Part shown: in pieces, positions 41,308 through 53,300 of the stretch
Layout: each line of letters opens with the position of its first letter
How positions within the stretch are numbered: position 1 is the first letter of the stretch
From: Pleurotus djamor
Lineage: Eukaryota; Basidiomycota; Agaricomycetes; Agaricales; Pleurotaceae
NCBI GenBank assembly: GCA_029747585.1
Contig: JAPEVF010000032.1
Coordinates: 1-64,000 of the forward strand
Direction of reading: 5' to 3'
DNA: 64,000 nucleotides
Translations under genes and position numbers: made by a program
The notes under the pieces: generated by a model
Seen by the model: the letters and a program-made list of their open reading frames with translations, nothing else
What the model was told of the DNA's origin: nothing
Databases searched by the model: none

Positions 41308-44300
41308 ATGTCTTTATCGGCAAACGATAGTAACGGCTCCTATTCGAGAGTATCCTCTGGGAAGACACCTCCTCCGGCTCCCTCGGCTGCGTATGCTAAA
41401 AGGTGCGTTCTCTCTTGCTATTTCTTTCCAGCTTTCTTCATGTCTTTCTGTACCAAATAGGGCACGGGAGATACAAGCCGAGGAACGGTTGGGAGCACGC
41501 TACAGGCCTCCCGCCTTGAGAGGGATTGCGTCCAGTGATGCTGCTTCCACCGACATCTCCCCTTCTGTCACCGCTTCGGGGGACGATGTTGTACTCTCAC
41601 CCACTAATTTCCCCCCGGGATTTAGAAGGGCAAGGGCAGGGACCTTACCTTCCAACGTTCAACTTGCTGCCCAACGATTTGCGGCTGCNTCGACCACTTT
41701 GGCCAGCACCCCAGGCTCGACCGAATCCCTCATCGAGCAGTCAAGGCAGATTCCTCTCAGCAGTAGTGGAAGCAACATGGTCGCACCCGCCAATACACGT
41801 CCGAGCCTCCGTCACGCTGCATCGGTCGCGTCCTCGGCTGCCCCCGCCGTCACCACCGAGAGAAACAGTCGCTTACGATCCGGGTCGTTGACGCTTCCTT
41901 CCGCAGGGATATCCAATGCGTTTGGTCCATCCATCTTNTCGTCCTCATGGCTTTCTTCCACCAATGGTAATGGGCCTGGTCTCACATACCTCGATGAACT
42001 TCGCTCGGTGACTTCGGCTGATTCAGTAGCCGATGATTTCGATGTCCATACCCTGGATTACCTTGGACTCGATGACAGCCATCGACCTCCTCCAGCAGCG
42101 ACCCTCAGCGAGTTACGGAATCAGGCGCAAGCAGCTATCGCGGGCAATCTTGCCAATCCTTCACGACTTCGTGCCAGCACTGTTTCCAACCCGTACCGAG
42201 CTAGACCTTCTGCACCCAGCTCCCTTCTCGCTACTCCAGCAGCAGATGAAGACGAAGAGTACTTTGAAAACTATGAAGAGCAGTACGCACGCCAGAGGCT
42301 GAACTCGACTTACGAGACATCCAACGTTGACTCGTATAACTCCCCGTCTTTGGTGAGNGCATTCCAAGTCGAATCCCTCGCTCCTAGTTTGTCAAGACCT
42401 CGTGCCACGACGGTCGGTGCTCTCGAAGACCCGGGACGCTCTATGCCTCGTCGTATGACCGTCAATGTCGAGCCNCAGTATTATCCTGAGGTNGTNTCCA
42501 ACATTGGCACCCAGAANGTGAACCCTTCTTCCATTTTGAAAACCGACAACAAGCTCTCCGCGCCCCGTGTTGGACAAGTCCCCTCTGTTCACTTTCCCAA
42601 CGGTGAACCCCAAATACAGTCCAACCGCGCGGCTGCGTATCTGGCAGCNCCTGGTCCTGGNAACCGTTCTGTTTCTCCCAAGTCNGANGCCCAGTCCACT
42701 CAAACNCAGACTCCTACTCGCTCTCTNTGGATTGGTAATCTAGATAGCACTGTGACCAGNGAGCAACTGATCCATGTGTTCGCCCCCTACGGAGCNATNG
42801 AGAGCTTGCGTCTTCTNCCAGAGAAGGTAAGNCATANAGTACGTNNCCNTCCNTGCTTCGTTAAANCATNTNNNTAGGAGTGTGGTTTTGTCAACTTCGT
42901 CGACCAAGCCGATGCNATTCGTGCNAAGGATGATGTCCTCAACCGTCTTGGNGGCTTCATTGGTATGCCCAACGGACAGACAGTTCGTATCGGTTTCGGN
43001 AAGGCGGATAGCGCACCTGTTGCACCNGCCAAAGCCGTTACAACCACCACGACCNCCACAGCTGGATCAGCCAAGCAGGCAAGCAACAATTCCGCTGTTG
43101 CTGGCATGGAGGCNCAGCTCCAGTCGACGCCTACCAGAGCGCTCTGGATTGGGTCTATTCCCTCGACTACNACTCCTGCTACCATCTTGAGTGTTTTCAG
43201 TCCNTATGGTCCAATTGAGTCGGCTAGAGTACTCACGCACAAAAATTGTGGCTTCAGTACGTCCCGTCCTTCATCANATTCCCATCCTCTAANGTGCCCT
43301 TTCCAAAGTCAATTTCGAACGCCTTGATGATGCTGTGAAAGCAAGGAAAGCNTTGAATGGTCGTGACGTTTTGGGAAGTGATGTTGGTGCCATCAGAATT
43401 GGGTTTGCGAAAGTCCCTGTCAAGAATGGACAAGAAGGCAGTGGTGCTACCGAGGAAGCGTCAAACGCTCCCGTTCAGGGTGTGGGGAATCTCAGTGTCG
43501 GTGCTACTATCCACGCCCTCCGTACCATCAAGGGTGCTTCCACGATCCCCGCTGACCAGCAAGTCCTGGGGGGCGCCGTTGAAAATTACCGATCCAACTT
43601 ACTTCTTAGTATGATCGCGTCCGGGAACCACACCAACTCTTTCGCCAACGACGGCACGAAGCCAGCTGGCTGGTCCCCTACACTTACTGAGCANCAGATG
43701 ATAATGCGCGAGCTGTGCGCCGGCAGTGGAGACGCTGACATCGAGGTTCAAGCATTGTCTGGTATGTCTTTCCNTTTGANGCACCCGTCTGTCGTTGATG
43801 ACCGTCGTCTAGAATTCCGCCCTCCCACNATGTACTATACTTCAATTCCTCTTGTTTCGGAGCGTACACACGCGAGGCGTTGGGANGCCGCCAAACTTCG
43901 TGANTTGAGGAAGCGACTCGACTCTGGTACGATGACCGTCGACGACATCGACCAGACCGCTGGTGATTTCCTTGATGGNGAAATTGTGGACTTGGCTTCT
44001 GACTGGNTGGGCAATACAGTTGAGGAGTTTCACTNTCTCAGGCATCTTCCATTTCTGAANTTGANTTCCCTAGGTTGTTCAAAAGTTGTTTGAGAAGTGC
44101 TCTCCCGCCCCTCGCTTTGCTATGTTGGAGAGATTGTCTCCCCATCTCGCGATGATNGGTATTCANAAAAACGGCACATGGGCAGCGCAAAAGATCATAG
44201 AATGCGTTCAAGCTCCTGAAGAAATCGCCCTGATCAGTCAGAATCTTNGGCCGTATGCGCCTCCTCTTCTGCTGGATCANTTCGGCAACTACGTTATCCA

Positions 44301-45455
44301 GTGAGTCGATTTTTCCATTNATGATGGCNTCGTCTCAATCATNTCTCTTCCAGATGTTGCTTGCGATTTGGATCACCAGCCAATGACTTCATCTTTGATG
44401 GCATTGTCGACCGAATGTGGGANGTTGCGCAAGGACGCTTTGGTGCCCGTAGCATGAGGGCCTGCTTGGAGAATCCTCATGTAACACTCAGNCAGCAACG
44501 TCGCATTGCTGTGGCAGTGATCTTGAACTCCATTCCTTTGGCAACCAACCCCAACGGTGCTCTCCTCCTCACGTGGCTCTTGGACACCTCTGGCTTCCCT
44601 TCTCGCTACAACTTGTTGGCCCCTCGTTTCACCCCTCATCTGTCACATCTGTGCACCCACAAGTTGGCTTCCCTCACGGTTCTCCGCATCGTTAACCAGA
44701 AGATCGAACCGGACGCGTCCACTCAAGTTGTTGAGGCGTTGTTTTCTTCGCCTGGTGATCATGTCTTAACTGATGTTCTCGGAGATCAAGTCAATGGTGT
44801 CTCTGTCGTCCACAAGATCCTTACGAGTCCCTTCCTTGATCCCATGGAGAAGCCCAAGTACATCGATGCCACCAAACGAGTCCTCATTGAGCTCAAGGTT
44901 ATCGCCACTCAAGCCTACCGTCGCCTTATCGAGGAAGTTGGCTTGCCTGTCCCGAACTTCCAGCAGGCCTACCCAAACAACGCACCTCAAAATGGCAAGG
45001 TCAAAGGAAACAATCCTTCCAACTTCGGTGTCCCGGGTTTACCACAAGGGTACCCTTCAAATGACCAAGGTTTAGCCTCCATGATGGCTGCGTTGCAGAT
45101 GGGAGGACAAAACCCACAGGCTGGNCATGCTCAAATGCAACAACATGACCCAGGATACAATCAAAACACTCGTCGCACTCCCAATCTGCAAACCTCTTTC
45201 TCTCCTGCCGAGCAATTCAATCCATTCTCTGGCGAGTCGAACAGCCCAAGGACCGGTGTCCGTCGTAATGGCGGTCTCCCCCAAACAGCGGCGCCCTATG
45301 GTAACCAGTCGCCGAATATGGCCCCTGGAGTTATGGGACAACCGTCTTATGGCGGTATACCTCCTCAATCTGTGCCCCCGCACATGTATCAAGCTTACAT
45401 GTACCAAACCTACCAGCAAAGCCCACCACCTAACATGGGCAGNTATCACGCTTAA
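41308..45455 (+). CDS. JSN1/PUF2-type protein with two RRMs and Pumilio repeats
   Basis: An RNA-binding post-transcriptional regulator; yeast Jsn1/Puf2 bind mRNAs of membrane and mitochondrial proteins. The first intron (about 41402-41459) follows SAAYAKR. A Ser/Pro-rich N-terminal region with low-complexity stretches leads to two RRMs: RSLWIGNLDSTVTSEQLIHVF ... ECGFVNFVDQADAI ... TVRIGFGK, and RALWIGSIPSTTTPATILSVF ... NCGFINFERLDDAV ... AIRIGFAK (N positions read by context). The Pumilio region follows: FAMLERLSPHLAM, NGTWAAQKIIECVQ, LLLDQFGNYVIQ, AQGRFGARSMRACLEN, NPNGALLLTWLLD and LGDQVNGVSVVHKILTS, giving at least six repeat-like helices. The C-terminus is Pro/Gln/Asn/Tyr-rich. Length is close to 1,200 residues. 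Confidence 0.9.
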
Positions 45456-45906
45456 AAGGATAAACCCCCTTTTGATTATGAACTTCATGACCGTCGCTCT
45501 TTTTCGGCCACGCTATACGCTTCAACCATTCGTTGCAAATCGTTTACACCATCTATGTGTCTGTCTCTTATCCTACATCTTCAATCAGTGGATCGACGTT
45601 CTCTTTCTGATACCCTCTGGCCTGCTTTGCAGTGTGTATGTCCCCCCTCTTCTCTTTGCATTCACGCTCCTTCAGATCAAATCTTTTGGGCGATGTTATA
45701 GTGGTGAATTCGTTACATGAATGGCTTTTATTTCTACCGTTACCTCTGCTTTATGATATAGTGTACAACAAAGGATGACTGTATATCATACCATCCAGTC
45801 ATACAATCTCATAGATTCATCTATTTGCCTTGGTCATTTTCCGTCTGACGTCCGGGAGTGTGTGGAAACGGTTTGAATATTCGGCAAGATCATGGGTAAC
45901 AACAAA
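45456..45906. other. Convergent spacer
   Basis: 450 bp between genes that end toward each other; AT-rich 3' flanks, no supported gene. Confidence 0.4.
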
Positions 45907-47914
45907 CTAGTATAGTACTTTGAATGAACCATTGGTTTGTACCTTGGCCCTTTCTTCAGTTGCAACCCAACCCTCCTCATCTGCCAATGCATCTGATTTC
46001 TCCAATGGAACGACGGTAGCAACCGGAGGCCCTTTTATAAGCAAGCGACCAACGGGGTCTCCACCGGCTTCAATGGTTGGGTCATCGACTCCAACCAACT
46101 TGGCTTCAACGTTGATACTTGGAGGGCCAACATGAGCGACTGGGGAGGCCAAGTTATCATCGGCGGTGGAAGGGAACTCTTGGAGATCGAGAGCGTGGGA
46201 TGCGAGGACGGGACCGGCGACAGATGGATGTATGAACGCATTGACGATGGGTACGGAGAACGCAATATGGGCAGGTGATAGAAGTGCAGCGTCCACGGGT
46301 CCTAGCATATGAAACGTGTTAGCACTCCAGATTGAGGGAGACAATGTATAGAACTAACCCCCAGCAACAACAATGCCTCTTAAGGAACCAGCACACTCAT
46401 CTATGACCTGAGCACGCGCCGAGTCAAAGAGGAGTCGATCCCAAAGGCTTTCTTTAGTGACAAAACCTTCTACGAGACCAGCCAGTTTGTGGCGCCAGGC
46501 AATAGGGAAGAGGAGGAAAGATTTCTTGGCCGAGTCGAGGATGGCGGAGGAGAGGGCTTGTAGATGGCCTGGTTTGATGAATAAGATGGTTGGTGGTGGG
46601 ATAGGGTATTTGAGGGCGGACATCACGTCTTTGACGTCATTTGGTGGTACTAGGAGAGACACCATTAGCTACGAGCTGGCAATGCAGGGACGGTACGTAC
46701 CATCGGCGTCTGTGTAGATGCTGGTACTCGCGAGCATAGCGAAGCTAGTTCCTTCATACAAGGCGGTATATGCGACGACTCTACCGAAGGCAGAGCCGAG
46801 TGAGTGAGCCGAGACGATAGTATCCAAGGGAGAAATGGCATTAGAGAGAGGAAGGAGTGCTCGNACAGCGGCAACGCCAGCGGTGAAGTTCTCGTGGGTG
46901 AGTCGGGCACCACAGATTTCCCCAGACTTTGACGTATAGAAAGAGGTAGTAAAAACGTCCTCGGGTTCTGAAATAACACGTTGGTCTGGTTGAATAAATG
47001 GCTTCAAGAAGGATGACGTACTGGGTTGAGGCGCAAAGGCTTTATCTGCGCGGGTTCCTTCCCTCTCCACATCGGACCAAACAAGGATTTTNACCTTGCT
47101 TGATACACCGGCAAGGGCTTGTGAGCTGGGTTCNCCGACTACNACNATGGTGTGTTGNTGTTGTTCATCNGCGTCGTAAAGTAGTTCGAGAATGTGAGGA
47201 AGAAATTCTGCGTGTGTGATGATAGCAGAAAGTGGGTGCGCGTCTAGGACGGGNGAAAGAAGGTTTAAGGACGACAAGGTCAACGAAGGAATGGAGTAGG
47301 ATGCTANAGCCAAGTCGCTAATGAGGAATTCTGGCNTAATGGTGAGTTCGGTGTCTGTGNNCACGGATATTNGGACATACCGAGCCCATCGTTGAGNGCG
47401 AGAAGAACGTTGGACTCTTGGGGACGAAGTCCAGCAAGTCTTATAAGGCCAGTNCCAAAGGCAGAGATGCGTTCGTTTAAGCGAGGGTTATTTATCTATG
47501 NGAAATATGGCNATATGAGTAATTGTCGNGTTGNNCNCTTNTGAGGCCCACCTTCGTCGACCAGAGTGTTCGTGGNGCGTCAGAGTCAGCTTTCAAGAGG
47601 TCTACTAGTGTTTGCACCTCCTTTGCCGGTCTAAGAGGAAACTAAAGTGACANAGCGTCGTCAATGGTAGGACCCAAACCGAGGCTCGTGGACATACGTA
47701 CCCTTCCCATTAGTCCAGTTCCATANTTTCTGTATACCGCNCTCTCGCCNGGGTTTCTGACGCGAGCAACGTCACTCTGCCGNCCTAGGAGAATGGGGTG
47801 AACGAGTGGTTGNGGCTTNTAAAGGTTTCGTAGTAGGAAGACGGTTGCGCCAATTAGGCCCAGCAGAATTGTAAGGTCGTCNGTGACGAGGTATTCCGAC
47901 ANATTGGGAGACAT
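45907..47914 (-). CDS. AMP-binding (long-chain acyl-CoA synthetase-like) protein, motifs degenerate
   Basis: Belongs to the adenylate-forming superfamily. The start MSPN (at 47914) is followed by a membrane segment DDLTILLGLIGATVFLLRNL, as in ER-anchored acyl-CoA synthetases. Family-like blocks include ISDLALASYSIPSLTLSSLN, ILELLYDADEQ, SAHSLGSAFGRVVAYTALYEG and GRLLIKGPPVA. The nucleotide-binding loop is unusual: YTSKSGEICGARLTH replaces the typical YTSGTTGxPKG, and the later YxTGD motif appears as GWVATEERAKV. A catalytic Lys near the end is not seen; the protein stops at 45907 after SFKVLY, earlier than usual. This suggests reduced or altered activity. Ns blur some residues. It diverges from the second H1 gene. 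Confidence 0.7.
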
Positions 47915-48727
47915 TTTGGGCTGGTTAGGCTGCTAGCCTTCTTTCGTCGACGTCAACGACANNGACGACGGGGTTATTGGTGTTGAGGAATGGTGATGGN
48001 GCAAGTCAGAGCGCTGTGGCTTCTAGCTTTTCTCCCGCGGTAAGTTCACACCATCGGCTTGGCCGTTTCGGAGACTCGCATTTGTCATCTGCAGTTTGAT
48101 GAGTATCAAAATAGTGCTAAAACGACTTGTTCACTGGCANNNACNNCAACGACGNTAACATTCGAGCATTTTGACGNCCTCCGACGACCTCNACGCTNNC
48201 TCGGACTCTNTCGCNGTCTGTAAGNCTCCGTTANGCGCGAAGAGCGCTTAATATACTCTTTTCCTCTGACCTCCATGTCCTCCCCGTCATCGCGTTGNTA
48301 TCCACGCATCGAANCGACCGATATGCNACTACAGAGCCTCGCGCGATCCGATGTNTGCCATGTACAACTGGCGATCTCTGATGTCAATTGGGGACATTCC
48401 GGTCNAGTTGAATACCGCATGAAAAACCTCCTTCAATCAGCTACGACCCCCTGCTTCCCGACGACAACGAGTTTCTCTCANGTNCTGCATNATATTCATC
48501 TCGATTGATGCGAACGAGTGGGAGGCAGCAGCGAGCGTCCCAAGCTTTCCGCGCTATGTCCGTTCAGGAGTCCGTGCACCCATNTAAGTCACGTGATCCA
48601 GACATACTGAGGGCAAGTGGCGTTTTGGGGGTTCCGGAACCAGGTGGAATAGTTCCCCTTCCCCCTCCTTCCCCTCCTCCTCGTACCCCATCAAACCCAC
48701 CCAGCCCCTACCCCGCGATACCTAGCT
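47915..48727. other. Divergent, N-rich spacer upstream of H1 paralog 2
   Basis: Holds an E-box (GTCACGTGAT at 48588-48597). Around 48440-48580 a stretch reads S-Y-D-P-L-L-P-D-D-N-E-F-L-S and then a Gln/Arg-rich tail, which looks coding-like, but no start, splice or homolog supports a gene. Many Ns limit the reading. Confidence 0.4.
48588..48597. promoter_or_regulatory. GTCACGTGAT box upstream of H1 paralog 2
   Basis: Identical 10-mer to the one at 35508-35517 upstream of the other H1 gene. It lies 130 bp before this H1 ATG. Confidence 0.5.
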
Positions 48728-49900
48728 ATGCCCCCCTCGACTACCAAGAAGTCTACCACTAAATCGACCTCTAAAGCAGCTACAACAGCCACTAGATCCC
48801 ATGCCACCGCTACACATCCATCATGGGTCGATATGATCAAGGTATGTCGCTGCGTTGCTCATACTCCCTCCTNCCAATCCNTCGGTCGATGTAAGCATAT
48901 TCATGGACCTTCTTCGATAGGAATGCATTGTCGCCCATCCAGAAGATGCGAGGAATGGTGTATCTCGCCCGACAATCAAGAAGGTGCGCTGCCACATAAT
49001 CACTTCCATCCAAGCATCCCCCCTCAACCCANACCCTAGTTCGTGGAGACNAAATACAAGATTGATCTCAACGCTTCNGCTGCGAGNCAGCTCAATCGTG
49101 CCATCACCACNGGGAGCGAGAAGGGCACGTTCGTCTTGCCGAAAGGTGNGCCCATCGTTGGTCCATCTGTAACTCGGTTNAATTGTNTCANAGGTCCTTC
49201 GGGCAAGGTCAAACTTGCTCCCAAAGTCCGCTCCGACCCTTCCAAAGAGGTGCGCCTAGCTTCGCTATCGATGTCTCCGTCATTCCCCAATGCTTATCGC
49301 TGTCCAGAATGCGAAGCCCGTGGTCAAGAAGCCAGCGTCCAAGGCCAAGGCCTCCCCTCCGAAGGCTGCGCCTGCAAAGAAAGTAACTTCCTCCAAACCA
49401 GCTGCCAGCAAGGCTAGGGCCGTCGCTCCCGTCAAGAAGACCGTCAAGAAACCCANCCCCGCTACCACTGCGAAGAAGCCCGTAGTCACCAAGAAGGCGC
49501 CCGCCGCGGTAAAGAAGGCAACTGCGACCAAGAAAGCTGCCTCGGCCAAGTCTACAACTACGAAGAAGGTCACCACGAAGAAAGCCCCCGCGAAGAAGGT
49601 GCGCGCCCGTAATATCAGTACTAGCGAGCTCATCCCTCATTACAACACTCTCAACACTTTCGCAGGCCATCACCGGGGAGTCTAAGCGACTAGCGGCTAA
49701 GGCTAAGACTAAGACCAAACCCGCCTCGAAGTCGCCGACCACCAAAGCCGTGTCTGCCAAGGTCAAGCCCGCTTCCAAGTCGGCGCCCGCTAAGAAGCCT
49801 GCGTCCGCGAAGAAACCTGCATCCAAGAAGGTGTGTCTTGTCCCTCGATGTTTGCTCCGGAGGTCTCAATACTGATAATCACCTTTAGAAGGAGGAGTAA
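48728..49900 (+). CDS. Linker histone H1 (paralog 2)
   Basis: Same domain order as paralog 1: short Thr/Ser/Lys tail, winged-helix domain (HPSWVDMIK, ECIVAHPEDARNGVSRPTIKK, FVETKYKIDLNASAA, TTGSEKGTFVLPKG, PSGKVKLAPK) and a KAAxAKK-rich tail ending KKEE. An intron inside the globular region has ends blurred by Ns (donor gtgng near 49149, acceptor canag before GTCCTTCGGG) but gives LPKG-PSGKVKLAP in frame. The tail carries another intron before AITGESKRLAAKAK. The stop is at 49898-49900. Overall length is similar to paralog 1, but the tail sequence differs clearly. Confidence 0.9.
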
Positions 49901-50361
49901 ATTCGGCCTCGGACCTTTTCTACTGCGATACATATNNTGATCTCTCATCTACTTGTACACCCGCCGNCCGACCCTTTTATTTTGAGTTATCCTGTTTCTT
50001 GATATCAGCATTTTCTATCTCTGGCTATACTACGCTCAATGTACCACTTACGTCGATGTATANATTGCANTTGTGCAATAACCGTGTTCCTTGCCAGGAC
50101 TCACCTAAGATCTAAGAAGTACATTCGGGAGGGACCCTATTCCCGTTCCACGTGGAAACCCGTCGCCATCGANTCNCACAANCNTAGNNNTTACNTNCAC
50201 GAAGGCNTNCACACGCCGCGTATATCNATAGCACCAACAGTGCGCACAATGTATGTTCAGTATCATGATTTCGCCCCTTGACCTCGCGTAAGTCATGAGT
50301 TCAATAGCCACCCACTGGTCCTGCTAATAGAACTAANATATAATACCGTNNCAGCCNNAGT
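49901..50361. other. Spacer between H1 paralog 2 and the ABCC gene
   Basis: N-containing. A 12-bp palindrome TTCCACGTGGAA spans 50146-50157. The ABCC start codon could not be found within it. Confidence 0.4.
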
Positions 50362-53300
50362 GACGTCCTGNTCATCGTCCCTCAATGTGCTTCTGTCCTG
50401 TCCTTCGTCGTCCTTATCAACCAAANNNATCGTAGTCGTCTCGCGGATACNACGAACTCAGTGGATGNGCNGCAGGAGCTTGACCTNGACCCTCTACCCT
50501 CCAGCAAGTTTCGGANTCACGTCGCTGCGTTTGGAGGCACGCGTATNTTCTGCTTCGAGGTGGCTAGACTTGCAGGCTGCTTGATTCTGCTGGNACTTTC
50601 ATTGTTCTGGTGGCCCTATGTACACGCGAATCCGGACCAAGAGCAGGATTTCATCGACGCCTTCGAACTGCAAATAACACTGGGTCCTCCCGGGAGCTTN
50701 GATAAGNGGATTAGACCACTTAATNGCCGTTGGCTTTGGTATAGGATCAGTGCGACATTCGTAAGNNCTTGTTGTCTCAATGNGCTGCCNGTNTTGAGCT
50801 GATGNATGGCNTCCCAGTTATACGCGTCTCTACTGTCCATGTTGTGTGTAGCCATTAAACCAACACGTTGGCTCCTCCAACCATCAANGCACGTCACNTC
50901 AATACTCATAACGAGCTTGTCCGTATTCGTTGTGCGGGATATCTATCCTCTGTGCACTTTCACGCTTGAGCCTGTCGACCTGCCTTCCCAGGCAGGAGTC
51001 ATCCAGACTTACTTNCTCTGGTCTTTAATCGGAATACTCTTCCTCGCTGGAATTGGAATTCCTCTGCTTCAGCCTCGGAGGTATATCCCTGTAGATCCCA
51101 AGCATCCATGCCGGCAGCCATCACCGGAGCAAACTTGCTCTCTTCTCTCTTTGTTCGTTTANAGTTACCTGGATCNTACTCTATCAGANATCAAGAGACT
51201 TCGTAAACTTTCTTCCGAGAGTCTACCTCCCCTTACCGACGTGGACCAAGCGGAGAATCTTAGAGCGAGAGGNTTCCCTGTNAGTCGCGTTNATCNTCNT
51301 CCCNTGGTTTTCGCATCTAACTNTCNNGNNANCGNNAAAGCATTTNGACAGGTTTCATNCTTCGGCTGACAGAGAGAAGCTCAAAGAACGCCATATTTTC
51401 TGGGGTCTNATGCGAACCTTNCGGACNGAATTCATCGTCATGGCTTTTCTGCATGTCATCCATGCATTTGCTGGTTACGTGACGCCCATNGGGNTGAACA
51501 GGCTACTATAGTGAGGAAGCGTGGTGATCTTCGTGCTTGAATGCTTCTAACTTCAATCCTGGATTGATAGTTATATGGAAACCAATGGGCAGGNTGCCTT
51601 CATCAGACCATGGGTNTGGCTCGNTTGGATGTTTGCTATCCCTGTGGCCGATACACTACTCTTCCAACGGTGCATTTTTATATCTGTGCGCTGAANGACC
51701 AGNTTANANTTNGCTCTNCTGATTGATCAATNANNNCATAGGGAAAAATTCGGATNCAAGCAGACTCTATCCTCTGTCANCTTCTNTTTGAACACGCCTT
51801 TCGGATACGCCCNACGGCTGCNCTAGTNNCTCNNTCCGAGCTTCCATCACCTCGTTCNNNACAGAGNGCTGGNGGGATCAANGAATNTGGGAACCCTCCC
51901 ACTCANCNNGAAGCNANTGATAATAATCTCATNGGAAAGCTCAACAATCTCCTGTCAACCGATGTGGCCAANATTANCGGCGGCAGCGATTTCTTGTTGC
52001 TCTTNTTNTATTTTCCTGTTCAACTTTCCCTTGGGATTTATTTCCTTTACATCGTACTTGGGTGGAGGTTAGTNCGCTTCTTTTGATAATCNGAGGAGGG
52101 NCAGTTGACTCGAGTGCNTGATCTAGTGCGTTTGTTGGCCTTGTTGCGATGGTTATTCTNGCNCCCATTCCTGGATTTATCGCAAAACAATNTGCAGAGT
52201 GTTCAACGTGTGAGAATGCGACACAGTGATCAACGTGTGGGNCGCGTTGCNGAAGGTAAGCTCGCTTATTTNAACTTCNNNNNNGTGATGAATGNNACCC
52301 GTATGTACCAGTTATGGGCATCATTCGTAACGTNAAGATCCTNAACTGGGAGAAAGTTNTGAAAGAGANCATAGACAGNCTGCGGAACTCTGAATTAAAA
52401 TGGGTTCGCCGGGTGCGGATGCTTGAATTGATCAACGCGTGTATNAAGTATGNCGTTTCACCACCATTAGTATTCATGGAGTGAAGACTTTCATCTCAGT
52501 TATCTACTCCCCGTCTTAATCATGCTGGTGACATATGGGACCTAGTAAGTTATGCTCTTTCANGTCCTGCTCCATACGGCCGAACTCNATTGAATCCCAT
52601 AGTGTGATGATCCCAANCTTTTTCATCTAATCTCAATGCTCACCCCCATTTTCTTTTACATAGACACTCGTCATGAAGCGTGAACTCAGCGCATCCATCG
52701 TCTTCAGCTCCATGACNGTCTTTGACATGCTNCGAACCCAATTACAAATGGTTTCGCTGACTGTAACAAGTGCGATCAGAGCCAAGGTATCACTGGATAG
52801 GCTNAACGACTTCCTGCGCGACGTTAGTGCTTTCCCAAGTGTATCCCCCCGTGACATTACAAAACACACTCNGCAGGCTGAATTACTCGTCACCTTCAAC
52901 CATGACGGTGGCANAGAGCCTNACACTGCTCCAACGACATCGGGANATATTNGGATGAANCAGGTNCATTTCACTTGGTCCGAGAATGCCACACCTGGTG
53001 TGTTCTCTCTCAAGGTCGACGAAGAAATTCTGTTTCAGAAACATGGCCTGAACCTCGTTGTCGGCCCAACCGGGTCAGGAAAAACGGCGCTCCTTCTTGC
53101 GTTACTCGGTAACTTTCCCTTCATATCTGCGTTGCGTTCGGCCTTCTCAAACGTTCGCCATAGGTGAATTACACTGTGTTCATACCGCTNCCAATTCCTG
53201 TTGCATCCTTCCCAGAATCAAGGGTGTCTCGTACTCGCCACAAGCNTCCTGGATACTGAATGGCACCATACGAGTTGAGACCTTCATGCAATCGTACCTA

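Noticed and set aside
49209..49826. Long minus-strand open frame over H1 paralog 2
   Set aside because: Same composition effect as for paralog 1.
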